From an uncultured Lachnospiraceae bacterium (GTDB taxonomy: Bacteria > Bacillota > Clostridia > Lachnospirales > Lachnospiraceae), in contig CAJTSD010000010.1 in NCBI GenBank assembly GCA_910578795.1, forward strand, positions 1-64,000: a stretch of DNA of 64,000 bases, in the 5' to 3' direction. The notes beneath the pieces were generated by a model, which was given only the letters and a program-made list of their open reading frames with translations, did no database searches and was not told the DNA's origin. Within the stretch, counting starts at the first letter, position 1; each line of letters begins with the position of its first letter. This document shows positions 15,776-24,968 of this stretch, in pieces. Position numbers and translations under genes: made by a program.

Positions 15776-16408
15776 ATGAACGAAAAGTTTTTTGATCTTG
15801 CAAGAGAAAAGCAGGACAAGATGATAAACGGGGCAATTGAAGTATTTGCAAAAAACGGATACAAGCATGCCGCTACGGACGATATGGTAAAGGCGGTCGG
15901 TGTGAGCAAGGGACTTTGGTTTCACTATTTTGGATCGAAAGAGGGAATCTATGTATTTGTGTATGATTACAGTGTAAAATATATGATGCTTGAGCTTTCG
16001 ACCGTGGTGGATGAGAGTGTGACGGATTATTTTGAGATGGTACGTCAGATTGAGCATGTTAAGACACGGGTAAGAAAAAGCTATCCATATATGCTGGAGT
16101 TTTTAAAGACAGCAGAGTATGAGAGTGACGAAACGGTAATGCAAAAAACAGCGGATGTAAGGCAGTTATACCGGCAACGCATGGACAGTCTTTTAAAAAG
16201 TGCAGAGATTGAGAACATATCAGACAGGGCGAGGCGAGAACGCATTAAAAGGATACTGGCGTTTAGCATTGACGGTATTGCACATGAAAAACAAGGATCT
16301 GATCCGGATACGGTGTATCGGGAGATTAAGATGTACATAGATTTGGTGCGTGATATGTCACAGGGGAATATAGGGCAGGAAAAGAGAGAAATCATAGGAC
16401 TTCGGTAA
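15776..16408 (+). CDS. TetR family transcriptional regulator
   Basis: A 210-residue protein with an N-terminal TetR HTH: INGAIEVFAKNGYKHAATDD then MVKAVGVSKGLWFHYFGSKEGIY. The remaining 150 residues form a helical ligand and dimer domain that was not recognised. It starts at ATG 15776 after AAAATGGAGG. The PfkB-like gene lies 137 bases downstream on the same strand and is a plausible target, but no operator match was established. Confidence 0.88.
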   Translation: MNEKFFDLAREKQDKMINGAIEVFAKNGYKHAATDDMVKAVGVSKGLWFHYFGSKEGIYVFVYDYSVKYMMLELSTVVDESVTDYFEMVRQIEHVKTRVRKSYPYMLEFLKTAEYESDETVMQKTADVRQLYRQRMDSLLKSAEIENISDRARRERIKRILAFSIDGIAHEKQGSDPDTVYREIKMYIDLVRDMSQGNIGQEKREIIGLR

Positions 16409-16411
16409 AAT

Positions 16412-16440
16412 TTGATAAATATTTAGCAAATATATATAAT
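16412..16440 (+). promoter_or_regulatory. Sigma-A promoter of the PfkB-like gene
   Basis: TTGATA (16412-16417), 17 bp, TATAAT (16435-16440). The 11-mer TTGATAAATAT occurs here and again 33 bp downstream, which could be a repeated regulator site. Confidence 0.5.
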
Positions 16441-16545
16441 ATTTTTGATAAATATGATATAATATATTTAATTAAGAAGACGCCCTCATATGATTAAGAC
16501 TTCGACAATGAGATATGGCAGTTTCTGAAAGGATGGTGATGTGTA

Positions 16546-17463
16546 ATGAGTAAATTTTTGGTAGCAGGTTTTGTGCAGTTTGAAACAATTGTAAAGGTGG
16601 ATGACCTTCCACTGCCGTATAAAGAATTTGAAAGTATACCAGAAACAATCAATACGGATATTGGAGGCGCCGGATTTAATGAGGCAATAGCGCTTCGTTG
16701 GCTTGGCGATGAAGTGGATTTTATGAGTATGGTGGCAAAAAACATGTCAAGAACGCAGATCCATGCATATCTTGAAAAGAATGACGTAAATCTGAGCACG
16801 GATTATGTACTGCAGAAGCTTGACGGTATGCCGACAGCGGTAGTGCTTTATAAATCAAGTGGTAAAAAGCAGGTATTTGAAGACGTAAAGGATATCAGAA
16901 CCGTAGAGTATGATCTTGACTTATTTGAAAGACAGATTCAGGACAAGGATATGGTGCTCATATCAAACTGTAATTTTTGCCGACCACTGTTAGCGCTTGC
17001 AAAACAATATAAGAAACCGCTTGCATTGAATGTAAGAAGCATGCGTGCGGAAAAAATTGCAAACAAGGCAGACTTTTTAGCGGCTGCGGATATTGTTTAC
17101 ATAAGTGATGATGATTTGGAAGGCGATCCGTATGACTGCATTAATGAGTGCAGGAAAAAATACGATCCGGAAATCATTATCATGGGCATGGGATCGCAAG
17201 GTGTTATTCTTTATATAAGAGAGGATAACAGTGTGATTGAATATAAGCCCGTAAAGACTTATGACGTTGTGAATACAGTGGGAGCAGGAAATGCTATTTT
17301 TTCAGCGTTTTTGCATTATTATGTAAAGACAAAGGACGCAAGGGATGCAATTAAAAATGCGTTGTTGTTTGTATCCTATAAGATTAGCTTTGTCGGTACC
17401 TCAAACGGATTTATGACGGAAGAACAGATTGAGCAGTGGAGAAAGCTTATTTGGAAGGAATAA
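16546..17463 (+). CDS. PfkB family carbohydrate kinase-like protein, GAGN instead of GAGD
   Basis: A ribokinase/PfkB fold protein of 305 residues. The N-terminal glycine motif is DIGGAGFNEAIALRWLG and the C-terminal signature reads NTVGAGNAIFSAF. The family catalytic base is the Asp of GAGD; here residue 249 is Asn. This could mean weak or lost kinase activity, or a specialised subfamily. The ribosome site is GAAAGGATGGTG. It follows the TetR gene and ends at a bidirectional terminator. The substrate is unknown. Confidence 0.82.
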   Translation: MSKFLVAGFVQFETIVKVDDLPLPYKEFESIPETINTDIGGAGFNEAIALRWLGDEVDFMSMVAKNMSRTQIHAYLEKNDVNLSTDYVLQKLDGMPTAVVLYKSSGKKQVFEDVKDIRTVEYDLDLFERQIQDKDMVLISNCNFCRPLLALAKQYKKPLALNVRSMRAEKIANKADFLAAADIVYISDDDLEGDPYDCINECRKKYDPEIIIMGMGSQGVILYIREDNSVIEYKPVKTYDVVNTVGAGNAIFSAFLHYYVKTKDARDAIKNALLFVSYKISFVGTSNGFMTEEQIEQWRKLIWKE

Positions 17464-17466
17464 TAA

Positions 17467-17510
17467 AATCAAAAAGAAAGCCGCGCGGATGTGCGGTTTT
17501 CTTTTTGATT
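17467..17510 (+). terminator. Bidirectional terminator
   Basis: AATCAAAAAGAAA plus CCGC pairs with GCGG plus TTCTTTTTGATT. It lies between convergent genes and has T tails on both strands. Confidence 0.85.
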
Positions 17511-17526
17511 CGATAGACGGGGACTG

Positions 17527-18231
17527 CTAATCCTCCATATAAATATAGTTCAGAAATGCGATGGCATTCTCTGTTTTGTCAGAGTTTATAATAAAACTGA
17601 ACACAGGTTTCTTGCCTTCATAATAGTGATATTCATTTAATTTTGGGGCGTCAGAAACATGGATACCGACAGGAATGCGTTCTCCACTGCCCGTTTCGGC
17701 AAAATAAAACCGGTCCTGATAGGTTTCCAGCAGATTCTCAGGAAGGATCGTTGTTAGGTTGCCTAAGCAGTCGCATTTCGTGAAGTAATCAATAGTATCC
17801 GTATCACCAACAATCACATCAACATCATTTGCCGTAATGGAAGCCATTGCTTTTTCGAGCCCTGCGTAAGCATCAAGGTCAGAAAAATCTGCGGAATAGG
17901 TCATGCTGGAGTCAATATAGGCATTCTGTTTGGAAGTGTCAATTTCCATATACTCTACGAACTTATCAATCAGTCCGGTGTCTGATGAATCTCCGGTGTC
18001 GTTGTAGAAAAATGCACCAAAGGCGGTGTCACGCGGTGCGGTGATCATGGTATACGCAAGGGAAAATACAAAAATGCAGATTGCAATCACGATAATGGTA
18101 GTCATTAAATAATAGTCCTTAAAATATAAAAGCCTGTCCTTTAAGGGGGCGTTTTTAAGTTTTGCGTTCTGTTCCTTGATTTCATCGGACAGGGATTGGT
18201 TTTTGTCACGGTTTTTATTATAAACATCCAT
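17527..18231 (-). CDS. Single-pass membrane protein with extracellular domain
   Basis: The start at 18231 (ribosome site GGAG) gives 234 residues; upstream in-frame codons have no ribosome site. A charged N-terminal 45 residues is followed by one helix (TTIIVIAICIFVFSLAYTMI, about 48-67). An outer domain of about 165 residues includes DVDVIVGDTDTIDYF and a C-terminal FSFIINSDKTENAIAFLNYI. The family was not recognised. Similar small single-helix proteins are common in Lachnospiraceae. It converges on the PfkB-like gene. Confidence 0.6.
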   Translation of the reverse strand: MDVYNKNRDKNQSLSDEIKEQNAKLKNAPLKDRLLYFKDYYLMTTIIVIAICIFVFSLAYTMITAPRDTAFGAFFYNDTGDSSDTGLIDKFVEYMEIDTSKQNAYIDSSMTYSADFSDLDAYAGLEKAMASITANDVDVIVGDTDTIDYFTKCDCLGNLTTILPENLLETYQDRFYFAETGSGERIPVGIHVSDAPKLNEYHYYEGKKPVFSFIINSDKTENAIAFLNYIYMED

Positions 18232-18411
18232 GAAGGTTCTCCATTTCTTTGCAGTTGTTTTTACATATAAAAAATGATATATTCTATGAAGGCACAATGT
18301 CAATAAAAATTTTCTAAAAGATTTTTTTAAAAGAAAGGGAAAGGCTTGCATAATAAGGTGATTTATTCTAAGATATAAGAGATATTAAAATGTATTAATA
18401 TAAGGAAGGAT

Positions 18412-18921
18412 ATGATTACAAACATGAATGATAGCTACAAGGAATTGCTGGTAAAAAAGGAACGGGGAATTCAGGGAACGGTTATGCGGATTGTATGTGT
18501 TGTACCTACAGTGCTGCTGGCATTACTGACACTTTCAGGAAATCTGATTGTTTTCATAGCAGTTGTCGCGCTTGGCGTTTTTGATTATTTTGTGTTCCAG
18601 TGGACGGACGTTGAGTTTGAGTACCTTTATCTTGACAAGGAAATTACGGTGGACAAGGTTATGGCTAAGACAAGAAGAAAACGCGCCGCGGTTTTGGATG
18701 TGAACAAGATTGAGATGATGGCCCCGCACAATTCAGGACAGCTTGCTTACTATAAAAACAGGCAGGTGAAAACAACGGATTTGAGCGCCGGACAGGATCT
18801 TCCTGACCAAAAGCTTTACATGGTGTATTATGAGGGGAACCAATGCTTTTTGCTCAACCTGGATGATGATTTTGCAAAGACCGTGAAAGCGGTGGCTCCG
18901 CGCAAGGTTTACATGGAATAG
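18412..18921 (+). CDS. DUF6106-like membrane protein
   Basis: The protein is up to 169 residues. After MNDSYKELLVKKE come two membrane helices (about 25-60), then a soluble part starting VEFEYLYLDKEITVDKVMAK and continuing RKRAAVLDVNKIEMMAPH. This layout matches what I recall of the DUF6106 family, which is largely confined to Lachnospiraceae. Starts at ATG 18412 (site AAGGAAGG very close) and ATG 18424 are both possible. No function is known. guaB follows behind its own promoter. Confidence 0.6.
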   Translation: MITNMNDSYKELLVKKERGIQGTVMRIVCVVPTVLLALLTLSGNLIVFIAVVALGVFDYFVFQWTDVEFEYLYLDKEITVDKVMAKTRRKRAAVLDVNKIEMMAPHNSGQLAYYKNRQVKTTDLSAGQDLPDQKLYMVYYEGNQCFLLNLDDDFAKTVKAVAPRKVYME

Positions 18922-18950
18922 TGCTGTATTGTCCGGAAAAAATTTTATGC

Positions 18951-18979
18951 TTGACAAGCTGTGTGCGCTTTAGTATAAT
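18951..18979 (+). promoter_or_regulatory. guaB promoter, consensus sigma-A
   Basis: TTGACA (18951-18956), 17 bp, TATAAT (18974-18979), which is a perfect consensus. The 57-base leader has no purine riboswitch-like core. Confidence 0.8.
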
Positions 18980-19036
18980 TTTAAAAATATTTTCGAATCA
19001 ATTTGTTCACTTATTCATTTCATAGGAGGAAAAAAA

Positions 19037-20491
19037 ATGGGTCAGATAATTGGCAAAGGAATCACATTTGACGATGTACTTTTAGTACCAAGCTATTCAC
19101 AGGTAATACCGAATCAGGTTGATCTTACCACGTGGCTGACAAAGAAAATCAAGTTGAATATCCCCATGATGAGTGCGGGAATGGATACCGTAACAGAGCA
19201 TAGAATGGCGATTGCGATGGCAAGACAGGGCGGTATTGGTATTATTCACAAAAACATGTCGATTGAAGAACAGGCTGATGAGGTAGACAAAGTAAAACGC
19301 TCCGAAAACGGGGTGATCACAGATCCATTTTCACTGACTCCTGAACATACACTTGCCGATGCCGATGCGCTGATGGCAAAATTCAGAATCTCCGGTGTGC
19401 CGATTACAGAAGGCAGAAAGCTTGTCGGCATTATCACAAACCGCGATCTCAAATTCGAAACGGATTACACAAAGAAAGTGAAAGAGTCCATGACGTCAGA
19501 GGGACTTGTTACGGCGAGGGAAGGCATTACACTTGAGGAAGCAAAGAAAATTCTTGCGGAGGCGAGAAAAGAAAAACTTCCTATTGTAGACAAGGATTAC
19601 AACCTCAAAGGTCTGATTACGATAAAGGACATTGAAAAGACAATCAAATATCCTTTGGCTGCAAAGGATTCCCAGGGAAGACTGTTGTGCGGGGCAGGTG
19701 TTGGGATTACCGCAAACGTGCTGGAGCGTGTGGAAGCTTTGGTAGGTGCAAAGGTTGATGTGATTGTGCTTGACAGTGCGCACGGACATTCGGAGAATGT
19801 GCTCAAAAGTCTGAGAATGATTAAGGAAGCATTTCCTGATTTGCAGGTGATTGCGGGGAATGTCGCAACTGGAGAGGGTACCAGGGCATTGATTGAAGCG
19901 GGTGCAGACGCGGTAAAGGTCGGCATAGGTCCCGGTTCCATTTGTACGACACGTATTGTAGCAGGTATCGGAGTGCCGCAGATTACTGCAATTATGGATT
20001 CTTATGCAGTCGCAAAAGAGCATGGTATTCCTATTATTGCAGATGGAGGCATTAAGTATTCCGGTGATATGACAAAGGCAATTGCGGCGGGCGGAAATGT
20101 CTGCATGATGGGCAGTATTTTTGCGGGCTGCGAGGAGAGCCCGGGAACATTTGAACTGTTTCAGGGAAGAAAATATAAGGTATATAGAGGTATGGGTTCT
20201 ATTGCAGCGATGGAGAACGGAAGTAAGGACCGTTATTTCCAAACGGATGCAAAGAAGCTTGTCCCCGAAGGTGTAGAGGGACGGGTTGCCTACAAAGGAA
20301 ATGTGGAGGATACGGTATTCCAGCTGATGGGTGGTTTGCGCTCAGGTATGGGCTATTGTGGAGCACAGACGATTGATGAGCTGAAGGAAAACGGCAAGTT
20401 TATGCAGATTTCTGCCGCGGCATTGCGGGAGAGCCATCCGCATGACATTCACATTACAAAAGAGGCGCCTAATTATAGCGTGGAAGAATAA
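19037..20491 (+). CDS. guaB: IMP dehydrogenase
   Basis: The 484-residue enzyme oxidises IMP to XMP with NAD, the committed step of GMP synthesis. The barrel is interrupted at about 95-200 by two CBS domains (ITNRDLKFET, LITIKDIEK). The catalytic Cys303 lies in GPGSICTTRIVAG, the flap Arg-Tyr appears as KLVPEGVEGRV, and the IMP site is IADGGIKYSGD. AGGAGG precedes the ATG. It has its own promoter and a weak hairpin after the stop. Confidence 0.97.
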   Translation: MGQIIGKGITFDDVLLVPSYSQVIPNQVDLTTWLTKKIKLNIPMMSAGMDTVTEHRMAIAMARQGGIGIIHKNMSIEEQADEVDKVKRSENGVITDPFSLTPEHTLADADALMAKFRISGVPITEGRKLVGIITNRDLKFETDYTKKVKESMTSEGLVTAREGITLEEAKKILAEARKEKLPIVDKDYNLKGLITIKDIEKTIKYPLAAKDSQGRLLCGAGVGITANVLERVEALVGAKVDVIVLDSAHGHSENVLKSLRMIKEAFPDLQVIAGNVATGEGTRALIEAGADAVKVGIGPGSICTTRIVAGIGVPQITAIMDSYAVAKEHGIPIIADGGIKYSGDMTKAIAAGGNVCMMGSIFAGCEESPGTFELFQGRKYKVYRGMGSIAAMENGSKDRYFQTDAKKLVPEGVEGRVAYKGNVEDTVFQLMGGLRSGMGYCGAQTIDELKENGKFMQISAAALRESHPHDIHITKEAPNYSVEE

Positions 20492-20495
20492 AAAA

Positions 20496-20525
20496 CGACG
20501 CTGTCACGTTTATTGTGGCAGCGTT
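20496..20525 (+). terminator. Probable terminator after guaB
   Basis: ACGCTGTCAC (20498-20507) pairs with GTGGCAGCGT (20515-20524), with one G-T pair. The T tail is short, so read-through into the next gene is possible. Confidence 0.55.
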
Positions 20526-20568
20526 TGCATTGTACCGTATCAATTTGACAGAGAGGATTTTTGCAGCT

Positions 20569-21039
20569 ATGCAGTATGAAAAATACCGTTTTTATGATGA
20601 CGGGGTTGAGATGATGATACCTTCCTGCCTAAAGGAACCGACCTCAAGGCTTTTTGCTCAGAACAGCTTTGTTTCTGATAATAAGAGAGTAATTGTTAAT
20701 GTTTCAAGAGGCGCAGACGGTTTGACACAGCAGCAGCTGGAAACAAGGCTGAATGAATATTGTAGGGGATTTGCAAAGGATGCGCGGAAATTTGAATGTC
20801 TTAAGATTGATAAAAGGCAGTTTTTGGACGATTTGTTTGTAGATCTGCGTTATCTGTCTAGTATGATGGGATATCAGTTTTACAATGCTTTTGTATTGGG
20901 AATTTATGAAGGCAGGGAACTGGTTGTGACGATGCAGTGTATGCAAAATGAAACAGCGGATAATGAACACATGTTTGATTTTATTGCGGATTCCATAAGA
21001 ATCTTAAAAAAAGATGTCAGAAATGGAGGATTAATATGA
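20569..21039 (+). CDS. Conserved protein of unknown function upstream of the oxidoreductase genes
   Basis: ATG 20569 (site GAGAGGA) gives 156 residues with no signal or membrane helix. The order of elements (IPSCLKEPTSRLFAQNSF, VIVNVSRGADGLTQQQLE, and the closing MFDFIADSIRIL) weakly resembles DcrB/DUF1795-type small alpha-beta proteins. I would not assign it to that family. Its stop overlaps the gamma subunit start by four bases, so it is part of that operon. Confidence 0.55.
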   Translation: MQYEKYRFYDDGVEMMIPSCLKEPTSRLFAQNSFVSDNKRVIVNVSRGADGLTQQQLETRLNEYCRGFAKDARKFECLKIDKRQFLDDLFVDLRYLSSMMGYQFYNAFVLGIYEGRELVVTMQCMQNETADNEHMFDFIADSIRILKKDVRNGGLI

Positions 21040-21608
21040 AGGATACAGTAGAAATCAGGTGGCATGGAAGAGGCGGACAGGGGGCAAAAACCGCAGCGCT
21101 TCTTCTTGCAGATGTGGCATTTAAGACCGGAAAATATGTACAGGGATTTCCCGAGTACGGTCCGGAGCGAATGGGGGCGCCGATTACGGCGTACAATCGG
21201 ATCAGCAGTGAACCGATTACGGTTCATTCCAATATTTATGAGCCGGATTATGTGGTCGTGGTGGATGAAAGCCTTTTAGAGAGCATTGATGTTACGAAAG
21301 GGCTGAGCAAAAAAGGTGCAGTGATTATTAATTCGGAGCGTACGAAGGAGGAACTGCTGCCAATGCTGCATGGCTACGAGGGCGCAGTGTATACGGTCAA
21401 TGCGAAGGGGATTTCCATCAAGGCGCTTGGAAAGAATTATCCGAATTCACCGATGCTTGCGGCGACGGTGGCTGTGTCAGGGATAATGGATAAGAATGCG
21501 TTTTTAGGCGAGATGAGAGCATCATTTGAACATAAGTTTGCAAAGAAGCCCGAGGTGATAGATGGAAATATGCAGGCGCTTGAGATGGCGTTCCATGAGG
21601 CTGTATAA
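21036..21608 (+). CDS. 2-oxoacid:ferredoxin oxidoreductase, gamma subunit
   Basis: A 190-residue gamma chain with the family opening IRWHGRGGQGAKTAALLLAD and FPEYGPERMGAPITAYNRI. The subunit joins alpha, beta and delta in the complex that cleaves pyruvate or a related 2-oxoacid, forming an acyl-CoA and reducing ferredoxin. The order gamma-delta-alpha-beta with tight spacing is the archaeal-type four-subunit layout, which differs from the single-chain clostridial Por. Substrate preference (pyruvate, 2-ketoisovalerate or other) cannot be read from sequence. Confidence 0.92.
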   Translation: MKDTVEIRWHGRGGQGAKTAALLLADVAFKTGKYVQGFPEYGPERMGAPITAYNRISSEPITVHSNIYEPDYVVVVDESLLESIDVTKGLSKKGAVIINSERTKEELLPMLHGYEGAVYTVNAKGISIKALGKNYPNSPMLAATVAVSGIMDKNAFLGEMRASFEHKFAKKPEVIDGNMQALEMAFHEAV

Positions 21609-21626
21609 AAGGAATTGGAGGTAACG

Positions 21627-21929
21627 ATGGAAAAGATACAGGACAGAATTAATGAGCAGAGCCCGTGGGAACATATCACGGAGGGAAATAAGATTTTTGA
21701 GGCTGCAACGGCAAGAGAATTTTGTACCGGGGAATGGAGGACTTCCACACCGGTGTTTGAGAAGGAAAAATGTAAACAGTGTCTTTTATGTGTGCCGGTC
21801 TGCCCGGATTCATCCATTCCGGTGAGCGCAGGAAAAAGAGCGGATTTTGACTATGACCACTGCAAGGGCTGCGGCATTTGTGCAAAGGTATGCCCATTCG
21901 GCGCAATCAGCATGAAGGAGGGGAAATAA
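21627..21929 (+). CDS. 2-oxoacid:ferredoxin oxidoreductase, delta (ferredoxin) subunit
   Basis: A 100-residue electron-transfer subunit with two [4Fe-4S] sites, CKQCLLCVPVCP and CKGCGICAKVCPFGA. ATG 21627 follows TTGGAGG. The first cluster motif is followed by a short spacer containing FDYDHC, as usual in PorD. The stop abuts the alpha subunit start. Confidence 0.93.
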   Translation: MEKIQDRINEQSPWEHITEGNKIFEAATAREFCTGEWRTSTPVFEKEKCKQCLLCVPVCPDSSIPVSAGKRADFDYDHCKGCGICAKVCPFGAISMKEGK

Positions 21930-23183
21930 ATGGCAATCAGAGAACGTTTATCTGGAAATGAAGCGGTGGCATATGCGATTAAACAGATTAATCCTGATGT
22001 AATGCCGGCGTTTCCGATTACTCCGTCTACGGAGATTCCGCAGTATGTTGCTACATATATTGCAAACGGTGAGATTGATACGGAGTTTATTCATGTAGAA
22101 AGTGAGCATAGTGCGATGAGTGCGACAATCGGCGCATCCGCGGCAGGTGCGCGGGCGCTTACGGCAACGTCTTCCTGTGGAATGGCACTGATGTGGGAGG
22201 AGCTTTATGTGGCGGCTTCCGACAGGCTTCCAATTGTGCTTGCGCTTGTCAACAGGGCGCTTACAGGTCCGATTAATATTAATGCCGACCATTCGGACAG
22301 CATGGGCGCGCGGGATACTGGATGGATACAAATCTATGCGGAGTCCAATCAGGAGGTCTATGACAACTTTATCCAGGCATTTCCGATTGCGGAGCATGAG
22401 AAGGTTCACCTTCCCGTGATGGTATGCCAGGACGGATTTATTACAAGCCATGGTGTGGAGAATATTCTGCTTGTGGAAGACGACAAGGTGAAGACGTTTG
22501 TGGGTGAATACGAACCGGAGCATTATCTGTTGAATCCGAATGAGAAGATGGCGGTAGGACCGTATGCCGTATCAAATTACTATATGGAAACAAAGCGTGC
22601 ACAGCGTCAGGCAATGATTGAGGCAAAGCAGGTTATTTTGGATGTGGCGAAAAAATTCGAGGAAATGACAGGTCGGAAATATGCTTTCTTTGAGGAATAT
22701 CGAATGGAAGATGCAGAATATGCGGTTGTGATTATTGGATCGGCAGCCGGAACATGTAAGGCAGCAATTGAGCATATCAGAAGCACCACGGGAAAGAAAG
22801 TGGGATTAATCAAGATCAGAGTGTTCCGTCCGTTTCCCGAGGAGGAGCTGGCGAAGGCGCTCGCACATGTAAAGGCTGTTGCAATTATGGACCGGAGCGA
22901 GATGTTTTCCGCAACGGGCGGACCGCTCGGTGCAGAGGTAAGGGCTGCGCTCTATCAGGCAAAGAGCAGCGCGGAAACGGTGAATTATTTTTACGGACTT
23001 GGCGGAAGGGATATTACAGTAGCTGATTTTGAGCAGGTATATGAGAATCTTGGGGAAATGGCGCGGACACATAAGCCTGTCGGAATGTACGGTTACATCG
23101 GGCTTCGCAGTGAGCAGAATCAGGAGGTAAAACCCTCCGAAGAGAATGGAGGTTTAAGGGTACATGGTACAGACAGCATATAA
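21930..23183 (+). CDS. 2-oxoacid:ferredoxin oxidoreductase, alpha subunit
   Basis: A 417-residue alpha chain beginning LSGNEAVAYAIKQINPDVMP and containing FPITPSTEIPQYVA, the pyrimidine-binding domain entry, and FIHVESEHSAMSATIGA. The C-terminal half includes the transketolase C-like domain (IMDRSEMFSATGGPLGAEV). It catalyses, with beta, CoA-dependent oxidative decarboxylation. AAGGAGGGG precedes the start. The beta start lies inside its last codons, a 20-base overlap. Confidence 0.94.
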   Translation: MAIRERLSGNEAVAYAIKQINPDVMPAFPITPSTEIPQYVATYIANGEIDTEFIHVESEHSAMSATIGASAAGARALTATSSCGMALMWEELYVAASDRLPIVLALVNRALTGPININADHSDSMGARDTGWIQIYAESNQEVYDNFIQAFPIAEHEKVHLPVMVCQDGFITSHGVENILLVEDDKVKTFVGEYEPEHYLLNPNEKMAVGPYAVSNYYMETKRAQRQAMIEAKQVILDVAKKFEEMTGRKYAFFEEYRMEDAEYAVVIIGSAAGTCKAAIEHIRSTTGKKVGLIKIRVFRPFPEEELAKALAHVKAVAIMDRSEMFSATGGPLGAEVRAALYQAKSSAETVNYFYGLGGRDITVADFEQVYENLGEMARTHKPVGMYGYIGLRSEQNQEVKPSEENGGLRVHGTDSI

Positions 23184-24102
23184 TTTCAAGGAAGTGATGA
23201 GTAAGCCGGAGCGTTTGGCTCCAGGGCATAGAATGTGTGCAGGCTGCGGTGGAACAATCACGGTAAGAAACGTGCTCAGGGCGTTGAAGGAGGAAGACAA
23301 GGCGGTGATTGGTAATGCTACGGGCTGTCTTGAGGTTTCTTCGTTTATGTATCCCTACACGGCATATGAGGACAGTTATATTCATAATGCCTTTGAGAAT
23401 GCGGGAGCAACGCTTTCCGGAGTGGAAACTGCTTACAATGTGTTAAAGAAAAAGGGAAAAATCAAAGATAATTATAAGTTTATCACTTTTGGCGGTGATG
23501 GCGGTACCTATGATATTGGTTTTCAATCGCTTTCGGGAGCAATGGAGAGAGGTCATGATATGGTGTATGTATGTTATGACAATGGTGCATATATGAACAC
23601 CGGAACACAGCGCTCCTCTGCAACGCCGCAGTATGCGGACACGACGACTACGCCTGCGGGAAGGGCTTCGGCAGGAAAGGTACAGATTCGAAAGGATTTA
23701 GCGGCAATTATTGCGGAGCATCATGTGCCATATGTAGGTCAGACAACGTTTACCTCCAACTTTAAGGATTTATATACCAAGGCGCAGAAGGCAATCTATA
23801 CACCGGGAGCCGCATTCTTAAATGTGATGTCGCCGTGCCCGAGAGGCTGGGGATATGAAACAAGCGAGCTGATGAATATCTGTAAGCTCGCCATTGATAC
23901 ATGCTATTGGCCGTTGTTTGAAGTAATTGACGGTCAGTGGATATTGAGCTATGAGCCGAAGAATAAACTGCCGATTGAGGACTTTTTAAAGCCGCAGAGG
24001 CGTTTTAGACATCTTTTCAAGAAAGAGAATGAAGAATTGATTGGATGTTTTCAGGAGGAAGTAGACAGACGCTGGGAGGAGCTTCGGAACAAGTGCAATT
24101 AA
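23164..24102 (+). CDS. 2-oxoacid:ferredoxin oxidoreductase, beta (TPP-binding) subunit
   Basis: A 312-residue thiamine diphosphate-binding subunit. It opens with RLAPGHRMCAGCGGTI. The TPP motif GDGG...N appears as FGGDGGTYDIGFQSL and, further on, YDNGAYMNTGTQRS. The proximal cluster Cys residues (CAGC and later C) are as in PorB/VorB. It ends the operon at a terminator. Confidence 0.94.
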   Translation: MVQTAYNFKEVMSKPERLAPGHRMCAGCGGTITVRNVLRALKEEDKAVIGNATGCLEVSSFMYPYTAYEDSYIHNAFENAGATLSGVETAYNVLKKKGKIKDNYKFITFGGDGGTYDIGFQSLSGAMERGHDMVYVCYDNGAYMNTGTQRSSATPQYADTTTTPAGRASAGKVQIRKDLAAIIAEHHVPYVGQTTFTSNFKDLYTKAQKAIYTPGAAFLNVMSPCPRGWGYETSELMNICKLAIDTCYWPLFEVIDGQWILSYEPKNKLPIEDFLKPQRRFRHLFKKENEELIGCFQEEVDRRWEELRNKCN

Positions 24103-24113
24103 AAATGGGCATA

Positions 24114-24149
24114 AAAATGCAGGCTGCAGTAAAATCAGCCTGCATTTTG
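24114..24149 (+). terminator. Bidirectional terminator
   Basis: AAAATGCAGGCTG (24114-24126) pairs with CAGCCTGCATTTT (24136-24148). It lies between convergent genes. Confidence 0.85.
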
Positions 24150-24155
24150 TGATTC

Positions 24156-24704
24156 CTATGACTGTTCAACCTGTTGTCGTACTGCCTCAATTTCGGCTTG
24201 CTTTCTAGCCTCATCTTCGGCTGCTTCCCGTAACAGTCTTTCATATATGGCATTTGCCTCCTTCACGATATCATCGTGTTCCGGAGAGAGCGTTACATCA
24301 CTGCTCTCTTTTTTTTTTGACGATGCATCCTCTCCAGATTCACTGCCCGAAAGAAGCGAGTCAACGGTATTCTGATTGCTGGATGTGCTCAGAATAGCAT
24401 TCAGGGCAGCTTTTGTCTGGTCGTCAACGGGTCCTTTGCCATAGAGACCGGAATAAGAACCTGTGGTAGCATTATAGGCAGACGCATCAATACTGTCATT
24501 TGCATTTTGGCTGGCAGCATTCGCTTCAAGGCTAAGCCTTTTTTCCTTCTCCGCCTCTAATTGAAGCCGTTCTTTTTTGAGTGCTTCCTTCTTCTCGGCC
24601 TTTGAGGGCCACACACGGAAAACATCAGGGTTATATGAAACTAACCACCATTTGATGACATGCGGATAATATTTTTTTAGAAAATATGCTGTCGCTGCAT
24701 CCAT
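24156..24704 (-). CDS. Unrecognised charged, helical protein
   Basis: The 182-residue protein begins MDAATAYFLKKYYPHVIKWW, an aromatic amphipathic segment. A long charged helix follows (SKAEKKEALKKERLQLEAEK), then a low-complexity Ser/Asn/Gly middle and a second charged helix near the end (LLREAAEDEARKQAEIEAVR). There is no signal peptide or clear membrane helix. The ribosome site before 24704 is poor. It lies convergent to the oxidoreductase operon and divergent from clpB. Function unknown. Confidence 0.5.
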   Translation of the reverse strand: MDAATAYFLKKYYPHVIKWWLVSYNPDVFRVWPSKAEKKEALKKERLQLEAEKEKRLSLEANAASQNANDSIDASAYNATTGSYSGLYGKGPVDDQTKAALNAILSTSSNQNTVDSLLSGSESGEDASSKKKESSDVTLSPEHDDIVKEANAIYERLLREAAEDEARKQAEIEAVRQQVEQS

Positions 24705-24888
24705 AATAAATTCACACCATCTTTCAATGCCGTATCAGGCAAAAAATTACACGAATATATTATAGCATATATTGTCTAAAAACGATACAAAAAATAAAAA
24801 ATTCTATGCATAATTTCCGTCTTTTTATGCTGTGCTCTCTTTGAAATCTTAAATTGAAATAAAAAATGTAATAAAAGTATAAACTAAA

Positions 24889-24916
24889 TTGACAAATTGC
24901 AAAATGGTGTTATATT
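24889..24916 (+). promoter_or_regulatory. Candidate clpB promoter
   Basis: TTGACA (24889-24894), 16 bp, TATATT (24911-24916). No CIRCE element and no obvious CtsR heptad repeat was seen in the 264 bases before clpB. Confidence 0.55.
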
Positions 24917-24968
24917 TAATGTAGAACAGATAAAACAAGACAAAAAAGAAAAGAGGGAGGAACGCAAT

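Noticed and set aside
24705..24968. CIRCE or CtsR control of clpB
   Set aside because: No TTAGCACTC inverted repeat and no clear tandem heptad repeat could be found between the divergent gene and clpB.
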